Shown: positions 1-8,052 of the stretch, one piece after another
Numbering within the stretch: the first letter of the stretch is position 1
Layout: every line of letters begins with the position of its first letter
Assembly: GCF_002356335.1 (NCBI RefSeq)
Contig: NZ_AP018165.1
Coordinates: forward strand, 3,162,001 to 3,226,000
Length of the DNA: 64,000 bases
Source: [Mycobacterium] stephanolepidis
GTDB lineage: Bacteria; Actinomycetota; Actinomycetes; Mycobacteriales; Mycobacteriaceae
Direction of reading: 5' to 3'
The notes under the pieces: model-generated
Seen by the model: the letters and a program-made list of their open reading frames with translations, nothing else
What the model was told of the DNA's origin: nothing
Databases searched by the model: none
Program-made: the position numbers and the translations under genes

Positions 1-305
1 CCGATCATCGAGATGGCGGCAATCGGACCCGCACCCGCCACCTGCTGTTTGTCGGTGACCTTGAACCACGTCAGCACCGCGCGTTCGGTGTTTCCGGTCA
101 TGAATGTCACGAAATAGCCTGCGCTGTGCAGGAAGGCGACCGCACCGACCATGCCCGCGAGTCCCGAAAGCAGCCACGAAAGCCTAGCCTCGCTGCCGAT
201 CGCGGCCTCACGAGTTATGACGGCATCGGCGGTCTTAGACACCACGGGATCGCCCTCGCGATTGCCCATTTCCACGTCATCCTGAGATCTGTTATCTAAA
301 GTCAT
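1..305 (-). CDS. DUF1275 (YoaK-like) membrane protein, 3' end outside window
   Basis: Reading from an ATG at 305 gives about 101 residues that run off the window edge. After a polar N-terminus of about 45 residues comes a hydrophobic segment followed by FVTFMTGNTERAV, the characteristic 'fvThMTGN' signature of DUF1275 multi-pass membrane proteins. The function of the family is not known. The gene lies 34 bp downstream of the carbonic anhydrase gene on the same strand, so the two may be co-transcribed. Only the first membrane segment and part of the next loop are visible, so the family call rests on one motif. Confidence 0.72.
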   Translation of the reverse strand, partial: MTLDNRSQDDVEMGNREGDPVVSKTADAVITREAAIGSEARLSWLLSGLAGMVGAVAFLHSAGYFVTFMTGNTERAVLTWFKVTDKQQVAGAGPIAAISMI

Positions 306-339
306 GGACCCGCTGCTCTTCCGGTTCATGGTGGTCAAC

Positions 340-957
340 TCAGGACTTGTCGATGTCGCCGACGTGGCCGTGCAGGACGATGCGTCCGTCGGCCAGTTTG
401 TAGGTCAGGTACACGATGGCGAGCTTGTTGGCCTCGACGGCATCGGCGACGACCTGTGAGCGCTGCAGGAGTTTGGTGCCGGTCTCTTCGACGTGGCGGG
501 CCTCGAATTCATCGATGCGCGACAGCCCGTCCTTGCGGCCACTGAGAATCGAGGGCATCACCCGCACCACCAGGTCCCGGATATACCCGCCGGGCACCTC
601 GCCGCTATCCAGGGCGGACACCGTGGCCCCCACCGCGCCACAGGAGTCATGACCCAGGATCGCGATCAACGGCACACCCAGCACCGCCACCGCATACTCA
701 ATCGAACCCAACACCGCCGAGTCGATCACCTGACCGGCGGTGCGCACGATGAACATATCGCCCAGGCCCTGATCGAAAATGATCTCCGCGGCCACCCGAC
801 TATCCGAACACCCGAACAACAACACATCAGGGCTCTGACCATTAGCCAGCTCAGTACGACGCGCGATGCTCTGACTCGGATGCTGCGGCAAACCACCAAC
901 AAAACGCTCGTTGCCCTCTTTGAGCGCCGTCCACGCGGACTTCGGATCAGATCTCAT
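340..957 (-). CDS. canB: beta-class carbonic anhydrase
   Basis: 205 residues, the usual length for a beta-carbonic anhydrase, the zinc enzyme that interconverts CO2 and bicarbonate in the cytoplasm. The zinc ligands and catalytic dyad are visible as C50-S-D52-S-R54 (LLFGCSDSRV) and H103-D-S-C106 (GHDSCGAVG). The sequence closely follows the M. tuberculosis CanB (Rv3588c) pattern, for example EIIFDQGLGDMFIVRTAG and a shared DGLSRIDEFE stretch. A paralogue elsewhere in the genome cannot be excluded, so the symbol means CanB-like. The ATG at 957 lies 9 bp inside a perfect palindrome (967-983), which suggests a repressor site over the promoter. Confidence 0.93.
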   Translation of the reverse strand: MRSDPKSAWTALKEGNERFVGGLPQHPSQSIARRTELANGQSPDVLLFGCSDSRVAAEIIFDQGLGDMFIVRTAGQVIDSAVLGSIEYAVAVLGVPLIAILGHDSCGAVGATVSALDSGEVPGGYIRDLVVRVMPSILSGRKDGLSRIDEFEARHVEETGTKLLQRSQVVADAVEANKLAIVYLTYKLADGRIVLHGHVGDIDKS

Positions 958-966
958 ATTTCCCTC

Positions 967-983
967 ATACCCTACAGGGGTAT
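967..983. promoter_or_regulatory. 17-bp perfect palindrome upstream of canB, CsoR-family-like operator
   Basis: ATACCC-TACAG-GGGTAT is a perfect inverted repeat (6-bp arms, 5-bp centre) starting 10 bp upstream of the canB ATG. G/C-tract palindromes with ATACCC...GGGTAT ends are typical of CsoR/CstR/FrmR-family repressor operators (established for that family). Assigning it to that family here is inference, because no such regulator gene lies in the window. Position so near the start codon implies a short leader and steric repression. Confidence 0.5.
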
Positions 984-1524
984 CGCATGTCTGTGATCTT
1001 CAACACATAGTTGACTTTCATCAACCAGTCGTTGATCATCAGGGCATCAAAAGATACCCCGTGAATCATCGAAATATGGACTGCTGAAAGCGAATTCGTC
1101 GGATCGTAGATTCGATAGCCGACAGTGACAGCCCTGGCAGACCTCTCCGGTGGGCGTCGCAGTCATTGAAAGCACCCAAATCCAATATGCCTGGATTCGC
1201 CGGAGGCCGCAACGCCGATCCTCAATCGGTTGGCAATCACCCACTGCCACAACACACTCGAACACCTTCTACTTCGTTGAACTTTGGGTACCCCCCTGAA
1301 TCGAAAGACGCAGCTGCGCAGACTATTTCAGCGACTAGACAATACGAAGCCACGCTCGGAGGAGCAGGCCCAAATATTCACAGGAAAAACTCAGACTGCG
1401 GCACTTCATAACAAATCGTTCTAGCTGTCAGAAAAAGCCGATGATGGCATTGGCGAACAACTTCGCTGCACCATGGAGGGGGCCACCGGACATCCAGCTC
1501 GACGAAGACAAGAGATGAGTGAAA
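984..1524. other. intergenic stretch with no gene I can support
   Basis: About 540 bp between the canB control region and the methyltransferase remnant. The short open frames here (for example 1047-1265 minus) have no recognisable motif, no good ribosome binding site and an unnatural composition. An imperfect CRP-like half-match (TGTGA-N6-ACACA, 992-1007) sits upstream of canB, but one half-site deviates. The stretch may be further decayed sequence belonging with the pseudogene that follows. Confidence 0.6.
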
Positions 1525-1665
1525 ATGTCACGCACACAAGACGACACATGAGACATATCCGCGGGTGTCGGGGAAACAGCTCTGGGCATTGCCCACATCA
1601 GGGCGATCGAAGGCACGCGGCACGACGCCCCGTACGCCAAAGTGCTAGGCCCTGACACCCATTGA
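1525..1665 (+). pseudogene. remnant of the N-terminus of a SAM-dependent methyltransferase (TIGR00027/PF04072 type)
   Basis: The frame from ATG 1525 reads MSRTQDDT, then a TGA at 1549, then DISAGVGETALGIAHIRAIE, ending in TGA at 1663-1665. This matches the conserved start of the mycobacterial leucine-carboxyl-methyltransferase-like family (DDTWD...svGaTAlgvAaaRAiE...aDPfA). The internal TGA sits exactly where the family has TGG (Trp). Only about 46 of the usual 290-310 residues remain, and the rest is gone: the next gene begins 16 bp later. This is a gene killed by a nonsense change and a large 3' deletion. Confidence 0.72.
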
Positions 1666-1681
1666 CGACACGGAGGATCAG

Positions 1682-2077
1682 ATGGTCAACATTCACCATG
1701 GGCCGCTCTGGAAATACGAAGGACGGACGGGATACGCCGAGTACGTGGAGACAAGCGCTGTGGACGCAACTCTCCATGTGTCCGGCCAGGCCGGGTACTC
1801 ATCCTCGGGAGAACTGCCCAAGGGTGACATGCGCACCCAGTTCCGCAACACCTTCGCGAACATCACCGGACTGCTGGAAACCGCCGGCTATCCCACGAGT
1901 CACGTGATCAAGATTCACATCTACGTCACCGATATGGAGCGTGGGCTGGAGGCGTATGACGAAGTCACCGAGTGCCTTCAACAGTGGGGTGCGGCACCGA
2001 CCTCGGTCATGACAGAAGTCGGAAGGTTGGCCTCGGTCGACATGCTCTGCGAGATCGAGGCGGTGGCCGTCCGATGA
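1682..2077 (+). CDS. RidA/YjgF-family protein
   Basis: 131 residues with the RidA trimeric fold signature: SGQAGY near residue 40, QFRNTFANITGLLETAG, and a C-terminal CEIEAVAVR. The Arg that binds the imine carboxylate in archetypal RidA (PARSCVEV motif) is replaced: the equivalent stretch is PTSVMTEV, so this is probably one of the Rid2-7 subfamilies. A GGAGG at 1672-1676 fixes the ATG at 1682. Its stop overlaps the ATG of the amidohydrolase (ATGA), so the two are translationally coupled. RidA-like 2-aminomuconate deaminases occur beside ACMSD-like decarboxylases in aminomuconate pathways, so a shared catabolic role is possible but unproven. Confidence 0.88.
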   Translation: MVNIHHGPLWKYEGRTGYAEYVETSAVDATLHVSGQAGYSSSGELPKGDMRTQFRNTFANITGLLETAGYPTSHVIKIHIYVTDMERGLEAYDEVTECLQQWGAAPTSVMTEVGRLASVDMLCEIEAVAVR

Positions 2078-3021
2078 GCAGTCCCGGCCTGATCGATGTC
2101 CATCATCATGCCCTGCCCCCGGTCTACATCGCTGCACTTGCGCAGCACGGTGTCTCCGAGGCAATCCCCGGGCAAGATTTCCCGGCCTGGTCTCCGGAAC
2201 TGAGCCTGCAGTTCATGGATGCTCACAATATTCAGAAGGCGTATTTATCGGTCACCGCTCCGGGATTCGGCGGCCTGACCGGTCCGGAGGCGATCGGGCT
2301 GGCCTATGACGTCAATTCGTGGCTGGCTACCCTGGCCGCCGAATCGATCGGCAAGTTCGGGGCGTTCGCGATGGTCCCCCTCGACTCCGCCGATACCGCC
2401 CGCGTGACAGCCGAGGCTGCGATCGAGGATATGCAGCTCGACGGTGTGGGCCTGTACACCAGCACCGCCGGACAGTACCTTGGTTCATCGGGCCTCGACC
2501 CGCTCTGGGAGTACCTTGAGGCACAACAGGTTCCGGTCTTCATCCACCCGGTGGTGGGTTCTGTGCAGGTACCCAGTTTCGGTCTTCCAGCTTCGATCCT
2601 CGAATTCCCCATCGAAACGGCCAGAGCCATCGCAAGCTTTCTGTTCAGTGGAACGCTCGACCGGTTCAGCGGTCTCAAACTGATCTTCACGCATTCAGGG
2701 GGCGCGCTCCCGGCACTCCTACATCGGTTGAGTCTGAGATCCAGTGTGGATCCGCTGCTGGCCGACAAACCGCCGGTCGACCTGATGACCAGCTTTGGTC
2801 GCATGTACTTCGACGTGGCGATGTCGGCGGCGCCACGAAACTTGGAAGCCGTACGCTCGCTGATTTCCACCGACCGCCTGTTGTTCGGCAGCGATTTTCC
2901 CCTCCAGTCCGAGTCTTACGCCGGCGCGAACGCCGATGTCATCTCCTCCATGGACATTGCACGCAACACCACCGCCAATGCGCGCAACCTCTTCGCCCGC
3001 CACCCGGTCAGCCCAGCATGA
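2074..3021 (+). CDS. amidohydrolase-2 family (ACMSD-like) metal-dependent hydrolase or decarboxylase
   Basis: 315 residues from an ATG overlapping the RidA stop; longer in-frame extensions upstream lie inside RidA. It is a TIM-barrel amidohydrolase: metal ligands in LIDVHHHALPP at the N-terminus, FIHPVVG mid-protein, LIFTHSGGALP, and LLFGSDFPL near the C-terminus. This set is typical of PF04909, which includes 2-amino-3-carboxymuconate semialdehyde decarboxylase, gamma-resorcylate decarboxylase and related enzymes. Substrate cannot be read from sequence. The coupling to a RidA-family protein favours an aromatic or amino-acid breakdown product. No transporter or ring-cleaving enzyme is adjacent. 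Confidence 0.85.
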   Translation: MSSPGLIDVHHHALPPVYIAALAQHGVSEAIPGQDFPAWSPELSLQFMDAHNIQKAYLSVTAPGFGGLTGPEAIGLAYDVNSWLATLAAESIGKFGAFAMVPLDSADTARVTAEAAIEDMQLDGVGLYTSTAGQYLGSSGLDPLWEYLEAQQVPVFIHPVVGSVQVPSFGLPASILEFPIETARAIASFLFSGTLDRFSGLKLIFTHSGGALPALLHRLSLRSSVDPLLADKPPVDLMTSFGRMYFDVAMSAAPRNLEAVRSLISTDRLLFGSDFPLQSESYAGANADVISSMDIARNTTANARNLFARHPVSPA

Positions 3022-3036
3022 AGGTTTGACGGCCAC

Positions 3037-3219
3037 GTGGGTGGACCACTCGTCGTGGCGCGACACACGGGAATTCCCGACCCGTTTGTCGATGTTCTCG
3101 CCAATCTCATTCAAGCGATCGCCGAGCATTGTGACGAGTACTTGTCCCCCGGCGTCGTCGAACAGGCCGGACGTCCGCCGCGTTCCTTCCGCCAGACCAT
3201 CGCCGATATGTCCGCCTAG
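3037..3219 (+). pseudogene. probable C-terminal remnant of an NmrA-like NAD(P)-binding protein
   Basis: A GTG-initiated frame of 60 codons contains DPFVDVLANLIQAIAEHCDEY and GRPPRSFRQTIADMSA. The GRPPR(S/T) x-x-x-F/I ending is typical of the C-terminus of NmrA/SDR-type NAD(P)-binding proteins in mycobacteria. There is no Rossmann N-terminus upstream; the frame begins right after the amidohydrolase stop. I read it as a leftover 3' end of a gene, but a real short protein cannot be ruled out. Family call is from motif memory only. Confidence 0.4.
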
Positions 3220-3226
3220 TGTCAGG

Positions 3227-4363
3227 TCATCGGGCTCGGCCGCGGCGCCTAATCTTCCAGCCGCGGTCGGTGTCCGCTACCAACTTCTCAAGTTCGAGGA
3301 TCGCCAGTGCGCCCTGCACCTGGCCGCTGGTCAGTCCCGAGTCGGCGACCAACTGTGCGACCGAAGCATTCCCCCGCCCGGGCAATGCTTCGTAGACCCG
3401 CTTCTCGACCTCCCCGAGCCCGTCGACAATGCCTACGGGGCGTTCTGGATCAGCCGCGAATTCGCCCAATCTGCCTGCCAACTCGATCACATCTTGTGCG
3501 CAGACAACGAGCCGCGCACCGCGCTCGGCGATCTCGATATGGGTACCCGCCGACGCCACCGATGTGATCGGCCCGGGCACCGCGCCGACGGGCCTCCCAA
3601 GCCCACGCGCCCAGGCCGCGGTGTTGGCGGCGCCGCTGCGCACCCCGGCCTCGACCACCACTGTGGCGCCGGAAAGTGCTGCCACCAATCGATTTCGGGT
3701 GAGAAATCGGTATCGCGCGGGCCGCACTCCCGGCGGGTACTCGCTGACCACCAATCCATGTCGAGCGATTCGATAGAGCAGCCCCGAGTGAGCGGACGGG
3801 TACGGCACGTCCACACCGCCTGCCAGCACCGCGATTGTGATGCCCTCGCAGGCCAGTGCCGCCCGATGTGCAGCACCGTCAATGCCGAACGCACCGCCCG
3901 ACACCACCGCCATGTCATGGGCGGCCAAACCCGATGCGAGTTCGGCCGCCACGTGCTCGCCATATCCGGTGCAGGCACGGGTACCGACGAGTGCGGCAGC
4001 CCGCGACGCCACCTCTGATAGGGAGTGCTCACCAATTACCCACAGTGCCAGTGGTGCTCGTCCACTGGGCATGCGTCTCGTGTCGAGCGTTGCGAAATCC
4101 TGGAACTGCCACCCCGGCCATTCCGGATCATCGGGTGTCACCAGACGCCCACCAAGGCGAGCCAGAATCTCCAGATCCCGGCGACTGCTGTCGATATCGT
4201 GACGGGCCTGCACGATGGTGCGCACCCGATCCGGTACCGCCAAGCGCCGGACGCGCTCTGCCGTCTCCTGCACGCCGAACACCGACACCATGACCGCGAG
4301 TTCCGCACAGGGCGCCTCGGCCACCCGGGATAGGTAGGCCCAATGGGGCGACACGTCGCTCAT
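3227..4363 (-). CDS. dprA: DNA-processing protein DprA (Smf)
   Basis: 378 residues. The Rossmann-like DprA core is clear: VSGGAFGIDGAAHRAAL, AVLAGGVDVPYPSAH, VVSEYPPG, FLTRNRLVAALSGATVVVEA and AVPGPI. A helical N-terminus and a C-terminal winged helix (about residues 300-375) complete the normal architecture. DprA binds single-stranded DNA and loads RecA during uptake of foreign DNA; mycobacteria keep the gene though natural transformation is not established for them. The gene overlaps the comM-like gene by 4 bp (ATGA) and matches Rv2896c in synteny. Confidence 0.95.
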   Translation of the reverse strand: MSDVSPHWAYLSRVAEAPCAELAVMVSVFGVQETAERVRRLAVPDRVRTIVQARHDIDSSRRDLEILARLGGRLVTPDDPEWPGWQFQDFATLDTRRMPSGRAPLALWVIGEHSLSEVASRAAALVGTRACTGYGEHVAAELASGLAAHDMAVVSGGAFGIDGAAHRAALACEGITIAVLAGGVDVPYPSAHSGLLYRIARHGLVVSEYPPGVRPARYRFLTRNRLVAALSGATVVVEAGVRSGAANTAAWARGLGRPVGAVPGPITSVASAGTHIEIAERGARLVVCAQDVIELAGRLGEFAADPERPVGIVDGLGEVEKRVYEALPGRGNASVAQLVADSGLTSGQVQGALAILELEKLVADTDRGWKIRRRGRAR

Positions 4364-5859
4364 CGTTTATCGCGAAACGTCAATGCGAGCTTGACATCCT
4401 CGGTGCCCGGGAAATGACGCCCGCCGAGGTCGGCGAGAGTCCACGCGACACGTAGGCATCGGTCCAAAGCACGGACACTGATGAGCCCGCGTTCCATGGC
4501 GTTACGCAGCGGCTCCATAACCGTCCGCGACGGTCGAAACTCCTTACGCAACAACGGACCGGGGGCATCAGCATTGACACGGAATCCGTAACCCGACCAT
4601 CGCTGCGCCGCCCGCTCACGCGCCAAGAGGACACGCTCGCGCACAAGCGCCGTGCCCTCGGCAGCCTCGCTGAGCGCGCTTTGGCTGACCGGGTGCATCT
4701 TTACCCTAAGGTCCACCCGATCGAGAAGTGGACCGGACAACTTGCCCAGGTAGCGACGACGTACCGGAGCCGGACACGTGCAATCCCTCGGGTTCGCTGG
4801 TGCGCACGGGCACGGATTGGCCGCCAGTACCAACTGGAATCTGGCCGGGTATACGACGACGCCGTCGCGGCGCGCCAATCGAATCTCCCCGTCCTCCAAA
4901 GGCGTACGGAGCGCCTCCAGCGCGGGCGTCGAGAGTTCGGCGCATTCATCGAGGAACAGCACGCCACGATGAGCTCGACTTACCGCGCCGGGTTTGGCGA
5001 TACCGGAGCCACCACCGACGAGCGCGGCGACACTTGAGGTGTGGTGCGGCGCCACGAACGGCGGTTGGGTGATCAACGGCTGCTGCGTCGTCAGCAGGCC
5101 CGCCACCGAGTGGATCGCCGTGACCTCAAGTGCCTCGCCATCGGTCAACGGTGGCAGCAGCCCCGGTAATCGTTGCGCCAGCATCGTTTTGCCGATTCCC
5201 GGTGGTCCGGTCAGCATAAGGTGGTGAGCGCCTGCCGCCGCCACCTCGACCGCGAATCGCGCGTCGGTATGTCCGACAACGTCTGCCATGTCCGGCATAT
5301 CGCTCTCGCATTGCACGTCCACCGGCCGCACCGGCTCCAGCTCGCCATCAGCACACAGCCAGCTCGTCAGTTGCCGCAAGGTCTGGGCACCCAGCACCTC
5401 GATACCGTCGACCAGACCCGCCTCCCCCAGATTCGCCTCGGGTACCACCACCGTTGGCCACCCGTCGCGTTTGGCCGCCAGCACTGCGGGGAGCACTCCG
5501 CGGATCGGGCGCACCCGTCCGTCGAGTGCCAACTCCCCTAGTAGCAGGCTCTTTTCCAGCCTCGTCGGCGGGATCGCGTTACCGGCCGACAACACGGCGG
5601 TTGCGAGTGCCAGGTCATACACCGATCCCATCTTCGGCAATGTCGCAGGTGACAAGGCCAAGGTCAGACGCGACGACGGCCAGGTGAATCCGCAGTTAGT
5701 GATCGCCGCGCGTACACGGTCACGAGATTCCTGCAGCGCGGCGTCGGGCAGTCCGACCAGGTGCACACCGGGGAGCCCAGCACTGATATCGGCCTCGATC
5801 TCGACCGTCTGACCGGTTACCGCCTTGACCGCAACGGAATACGCTCTCCCAAGAGCCAT
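4360..5859 (-). CDS. comM: YifB/ComM-family Mg-chelatase-like AAA+ ATPase
   Basis: 499 residues. The N-terminal Lon-like domain (ALGRAYSVAVKAVTGQ... LPGVHLVGLPDAALQE) precedes an AAA+ module with Walker A GPPGIGKTMLAQRLPG, Walker B-like GVLFLDECAEL and the C-terminal Mg_chelatase_C region. ComM in Vibrio is a hexameric helicase promoting branch migration during transformation; the mycobacterial homologue (Rv2897c) is uncharacterised. It sits between yraN (1 bp gap) and dprA (4 bp overlap), so the three probably form one transcript. Confidence 0.93.
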   Translation of the reverse strand: MALGRAYSVAVKAVTGQTVEIEADISAGLPGVHLVGLPDAALQESRDRVRAAITNCGFTWPSSRLTLALSPATLPKMGSVYDLALATAVLSAGNAIPPTRLEKSLLLGELALDGRVRPIRGVLPAVLAAKRDGWPTVVVPEANLGEAGLVDGIEVLGAQTLRQLTSWLCADGELEPVRPVDVQCESDMPDMADVVGHTDARFAVEVAAAGAHHLMLTGPPGIGKTMLAQRLPGLLPPLTDGEALEVTAIHSVAGLLTTQQPLITQPPFVAPHHTSSVAALVGGGSGIAKPGAVSRAHRGVLFLDECAELSTPALEALRTPLEDGEIRLARRDGVVVYPARFQLVLAANPCPCAPANPRDCTCPAPVRRRYLGKLSGPLLDRVDLRVKMHPVSQSALSEAAEGTALVRERVLLARERAAQRWSGYGFRVNADAPGPLLRKEFRPSRTVMEPLRNAMERGLISVRALDRCLRVAWTLADLGGRHFPGTEDVKLALTFRDKR

Positions 5860-5860
5860 C

Positions 5861-6226
5861 TCAGCTCACCCCGCGGATGTGGGTGATCGCCGCTTCCGAG
5901 CCACTCAACCGTACTTCGATGACATCGATACGCACGGCCGCCCACGAACCGTCCTGCGCCGCCAGCCAGATGCCCGCAAGCCGTCGCAGCCTACGTAACT
6001 TGGTGTGCGTCACCGCCTCCGCGGGTGTTCCGAACGCACGACCGGTACGTGTCTTCACCTCAACAAAGACCAACACCTCGCCGTCCGCCGCGATGATGTC
6101 GAGCTCTCCGTACCGGCACCGCCAATTGCGATCGAGGACCGTGAAACCGTCGTCGTTCAGGTAGTCAGTGGCGAGATCCTCTCCACGGCTGCCGATCTGT
6201 GCACGTGTGCTGGTTGTCATGCCCAC
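5861..6226 (-). CDS. UPF0102 protein YraN
   Basis: Up to 121 residues from a GTG at 6226, or 119 from the ATG at 6220. The Holliday-junction-resolvase-like nuclease fold of UPF0102 is recognisable: GEDLATDYLNDDGFTVLDRN, RYGELDIIAADGEVLVFVEVKTR with the D-x(n)-E-V-K metal-site pattern, and FGTPAEAVTHTKLRRLRRLA. Biochemical role unproven. First gene of the yraN-comM-dprA run and equivalent to Rv2898c. Confidence 0.93.
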   Translation of the reverse strand: MGMTTSTRAQIGSRGEDLATDYLNDDGFTVLDRNWRCRYGELDIIAADGEVLVFVEVKTRTGRAFGTPAEAVTHTKLRRLRRLAGIWLAAQDGSWAAVRIDVIEVRLSGSEAAITHIRGVS

Positions 6227-6427
6227 ACCATCTGCGCGCGCACCGACACAGGGTCGGCTGAGATGCCGCGCGAATGAGGGTTATCCACATTCCGGCATTC
6301 CTCCACAGCAACGCGGCCGCGGGCGGCTTTCTACCGCGGTTCACGACGGTGCTCAGAAGCAGATAACCAGGACTTCAATACATCCGACGCGTGGTCGAGC
6401 GCCTACTGCGTTAGAGCGATCAGCCCG

Positions 6428-6685
6428 TTAGTTCCACATCTTGACCGGATGCACTACCGGCGCAACCTTGCCTATCGCACCCGTTGCGGGCCCCGGCAAG
6501 TCCTTGGAGTTGGGCGCCGACTTGATCTCGACATCGTCGGTCGCGGTGCAGACATCCTTGGTGGCCTTCGATGGCGCACAGTGCACACCAGGCGCAGCCA
6601 CCGCGGCAGCTGGGGAGCCCAACGGGAGGGCGACCACAATCGCCGGAGCGATCATCGCCATCGCCCTCATCAGCAAAATACCCAT
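6428..6685 (-). CDS. small secreted protein of unknown function
   Basis: About 85 residues from ATG 6685 (or 80 from ATG 6670). A signal peptide is evident: MRAMAMIAPAIVVALPLGSP followed by AAAVAAPG, a likely AxA cleavage site. The mature part is about 55 residues with two cysteines (VHCAPSKATKDVCTATD) that could form one disulfide, then a Pro/Lys-rich tail. I do not recognise a family. Longer upstream frame extension to 6847 has arginine-rich, unnatural sequence and overlaps the TetR gene, so it was not used. Confidence 0.55.
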   Translation of the reverse strand: MGILLMRAMAMIAPAIVVALPLGSPAAAVAAPGVHCAPSKATKDVCTATDDVEIKSAPNSKDLPGPATGAIGKVAPVVHPVKMWN

Positions 6686-6815
6686 CGGCCGAGAATGGGA
6701 CAGACCCGGGAGATCCGCAACTCGAACGATGGCCTGCTGGAGAGTAATTCCCATCACAGGTGGGCAGAATCTGTCAGGTCTAGACAGGAAGCGGCAAGCA
6801 CATGGTGACCGCGGC

Positions 6816-7568
6816 CTAGCGCGGCGCGTTGCCCTCGAGCCGATCAAGCAGCGATTCGAGGGCCTCTTCGAACTCCGTCGCGCTGTGGTCTTCGCTGAGT
6901 TGTTGCTGCATCCGCTGCAGGTTCGGATAGTTCGAGAGGCTGCGCAACGTCTTCTCGGGCAGCTCGTCCTCCACCGGGCTCAGCGAGACACCGCGTGCCG
7001 AAACCTCCAGGAGCAGCTGCCCCAGCAGGAATGTGGTGTACGCGCGATAGGCGGTCACTGCTCCCCGGTCGTCGAAGCCGTAGGAGATCAGTGTGTCCAG
7101 GAAGGTCTCCATCCACTTCATGCTCCGCAGTGGCGGCCGAACCCATGGGGCTTCCGGTGGCCGAGTCGCCAACGTCGGAAACAGGTGCGGATGATCGATG
7201 GCAATTGCCCGCACGCCATGCGCGAGCCGCACGAGATAGTCCTGCCAACCGTCTTCCTGACGTCGGGCAGCGAGTTGATCGTCGTACAGCTTTTCGACCA
7301 AGTGGTCCACAACGCCGCCAAGTAGGTCCTGGCGGCCATGGACGTGGCGGTACAGGGCCATCGCCTCGACACCGCAGGCCGAACCGAGTCTCCGCATCGT
7401 CAGTTGATCCAACCCGTCACGGTCCACCAGCGCGATCGCGGTGTCCAGGATCTCCGCACGAGTCAGCGATCGTGGCCGACGCCCCTCCGGGGTGCCGGCA
7501 CCTGTTCGGTTGTCCGTCTCGTCCACTGCGTCGGTCACTCCCACCGTGCATTTCAGGGTTCGGGCCAT
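6816..7568 (-). CDS. TetR-family transcriptional regulator with TetR-type C-terminal domain
   Basis: 250 residues. The DNA-binding helix-turn-helix reads TMRRLGSACGVEAMALYRHV (residues about 56-76) after RAEILDTAIALVDRDGL. The rest resembles the TetR_C (PF02909) ligand domain, with a long helical region and LLGQLLLEVSARG. A later in-frame GTG is possible, since the first 25 residues look unstructured. It is divergent from the csbD-like gene at 7757, with an A/T-rich repeat-containing spacer between, so it may control itself and the stress cluster. Ligand unknown. Confidence 0.88.
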   Translation of the reverse strand: MARTLKCTVGVTDAVDETDNRTGAGTPEGRRPRSLTRAEILDTAIALVDRDGLDQLTMRRLGSACGVEAMALYRHVHGRQDLLGGVVDHLVEKLYDDQLAARRQEDGWQDYLVRLAHGVRAIAIDHPHLFPTLATRPPEAPWVRPPLRSMKWMETFLDTLISYGFDDRGAVTAYRAYTTFLLGQLLLEVSARGVSLSPVEDELPEKTLRSLSNYPNLQRMQQQLSEDHSATEFEEALESLLDRLEGNAPR

Positions 7569-7642
7569 GACGGCGTTTCCGTGGCGGCTTTGCCGTCCCC
7601 ACGACGGTACCTCTGCTAGCTAAACACCTGGCCAGCGCCTAT

Positions 7643-7670
7643 TTGTTTACAAAGTAGTTTACGTAGTACA
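7643..7670. promoter_or_regulatory. candidate operator/promoter between tetR and the csbD-like cluster
   Basis: An A/T-rich patch in the divergent spacer contains the near-palindrome TTTGTTTACAAA and two GTTTAC copies 12 bp apart (7645-7650 and 7657-7662), followed by ACGTAGTAC. A TACGGT at 7681-7686 could be a -10 for the rightward genes. Position and repetition fit a TetR-family site; binding is inferred only. Confidence 0.35.
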
Positions 7671-7756
7671 CAACCCTTGCTACGGTGGATTTGGTCGCCT
7701 CACGACGAGGCGACATCGAGCGGTTGCACCGCGCACGCACTGAAAAGGAGCGACAG

Positions 7757-7999
7757 ATGAGCGATGACAACAAGGACAGCGGTATCGAGGCCGGGATCAA
7801 GGGCGTCGTCGAAGACGTCAAGGGCAAGGCCAAGGAAGCCTTCGGCAAGCTCACCGACGACGAGTCGCTGGAGCGCGAAGGTCAGGCACAGCAGGACAAG
7901 GCCGAGGCCCAGCGTGAGGTAGCCACCAAGGAAGCCGAGGCCGAGAAGGCCCGCGCCGAGGCTGCCGTGCATCAGGCACGCGAAGACGCCGAGAAGTAG
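7757..7999 (+). CDS. CsbD-family general stress protein
   Basis: 80 residues from ATG 7757, chosen because AAAAGGAG (7743-7750) stands at the right distance; the frame stays open further upstream without a site. The CsbD core is [20 protein letters not shown] followed by an extended, highly charged Ala/Glu/Lys helix (residues about 35-80). CsbD proteins are small soluble proteins induced by general stress; mechanism unknown. First gene of a rightward group with a GlsB-like membrane protein and two lipoproteins. Confidence 0.88.
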   Translation: MSDDNKDSGIEAGIKGVVEDVKGKAKEAFGKLTDDESLEREGQAQQDKAEAQREVATKEAEAEKARAEAAVHQAREDAEK

Positions 8000-8052
8000 C
8001 AACACACCGCACAGCAGTCCGCTCCACTCCAACGAGAACCAGGAAACCACAA

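Noticed and set aside
992..1007. CRP-like TGTGA-N6-ACACA upstream of canB
   Set aside because: One half-site deviates and the perfect palindrome at 967-983 is the better candidate regulator site.
1047..1265. 72-codon frame upstream of canB
   Set aside because: No Shine-Dalgarno, no motif, odd composition; left as unexplained intergenic DNA.
3227..5859. dprA and comM as evidence of a natural-transformation system
   Set aside because: Both genes are conserved in mycobacteria generally; no ComEC, ComEA or pilus genes are in the window, so no competence claim is made.
6281..6289. TTATCCACA, a perfect DnaA box
   Set aside because: A single box without clustered copies, AT-rich unwinding element or dnaA/dnaN neighbours; chance or an isolated titration site, not an origin.
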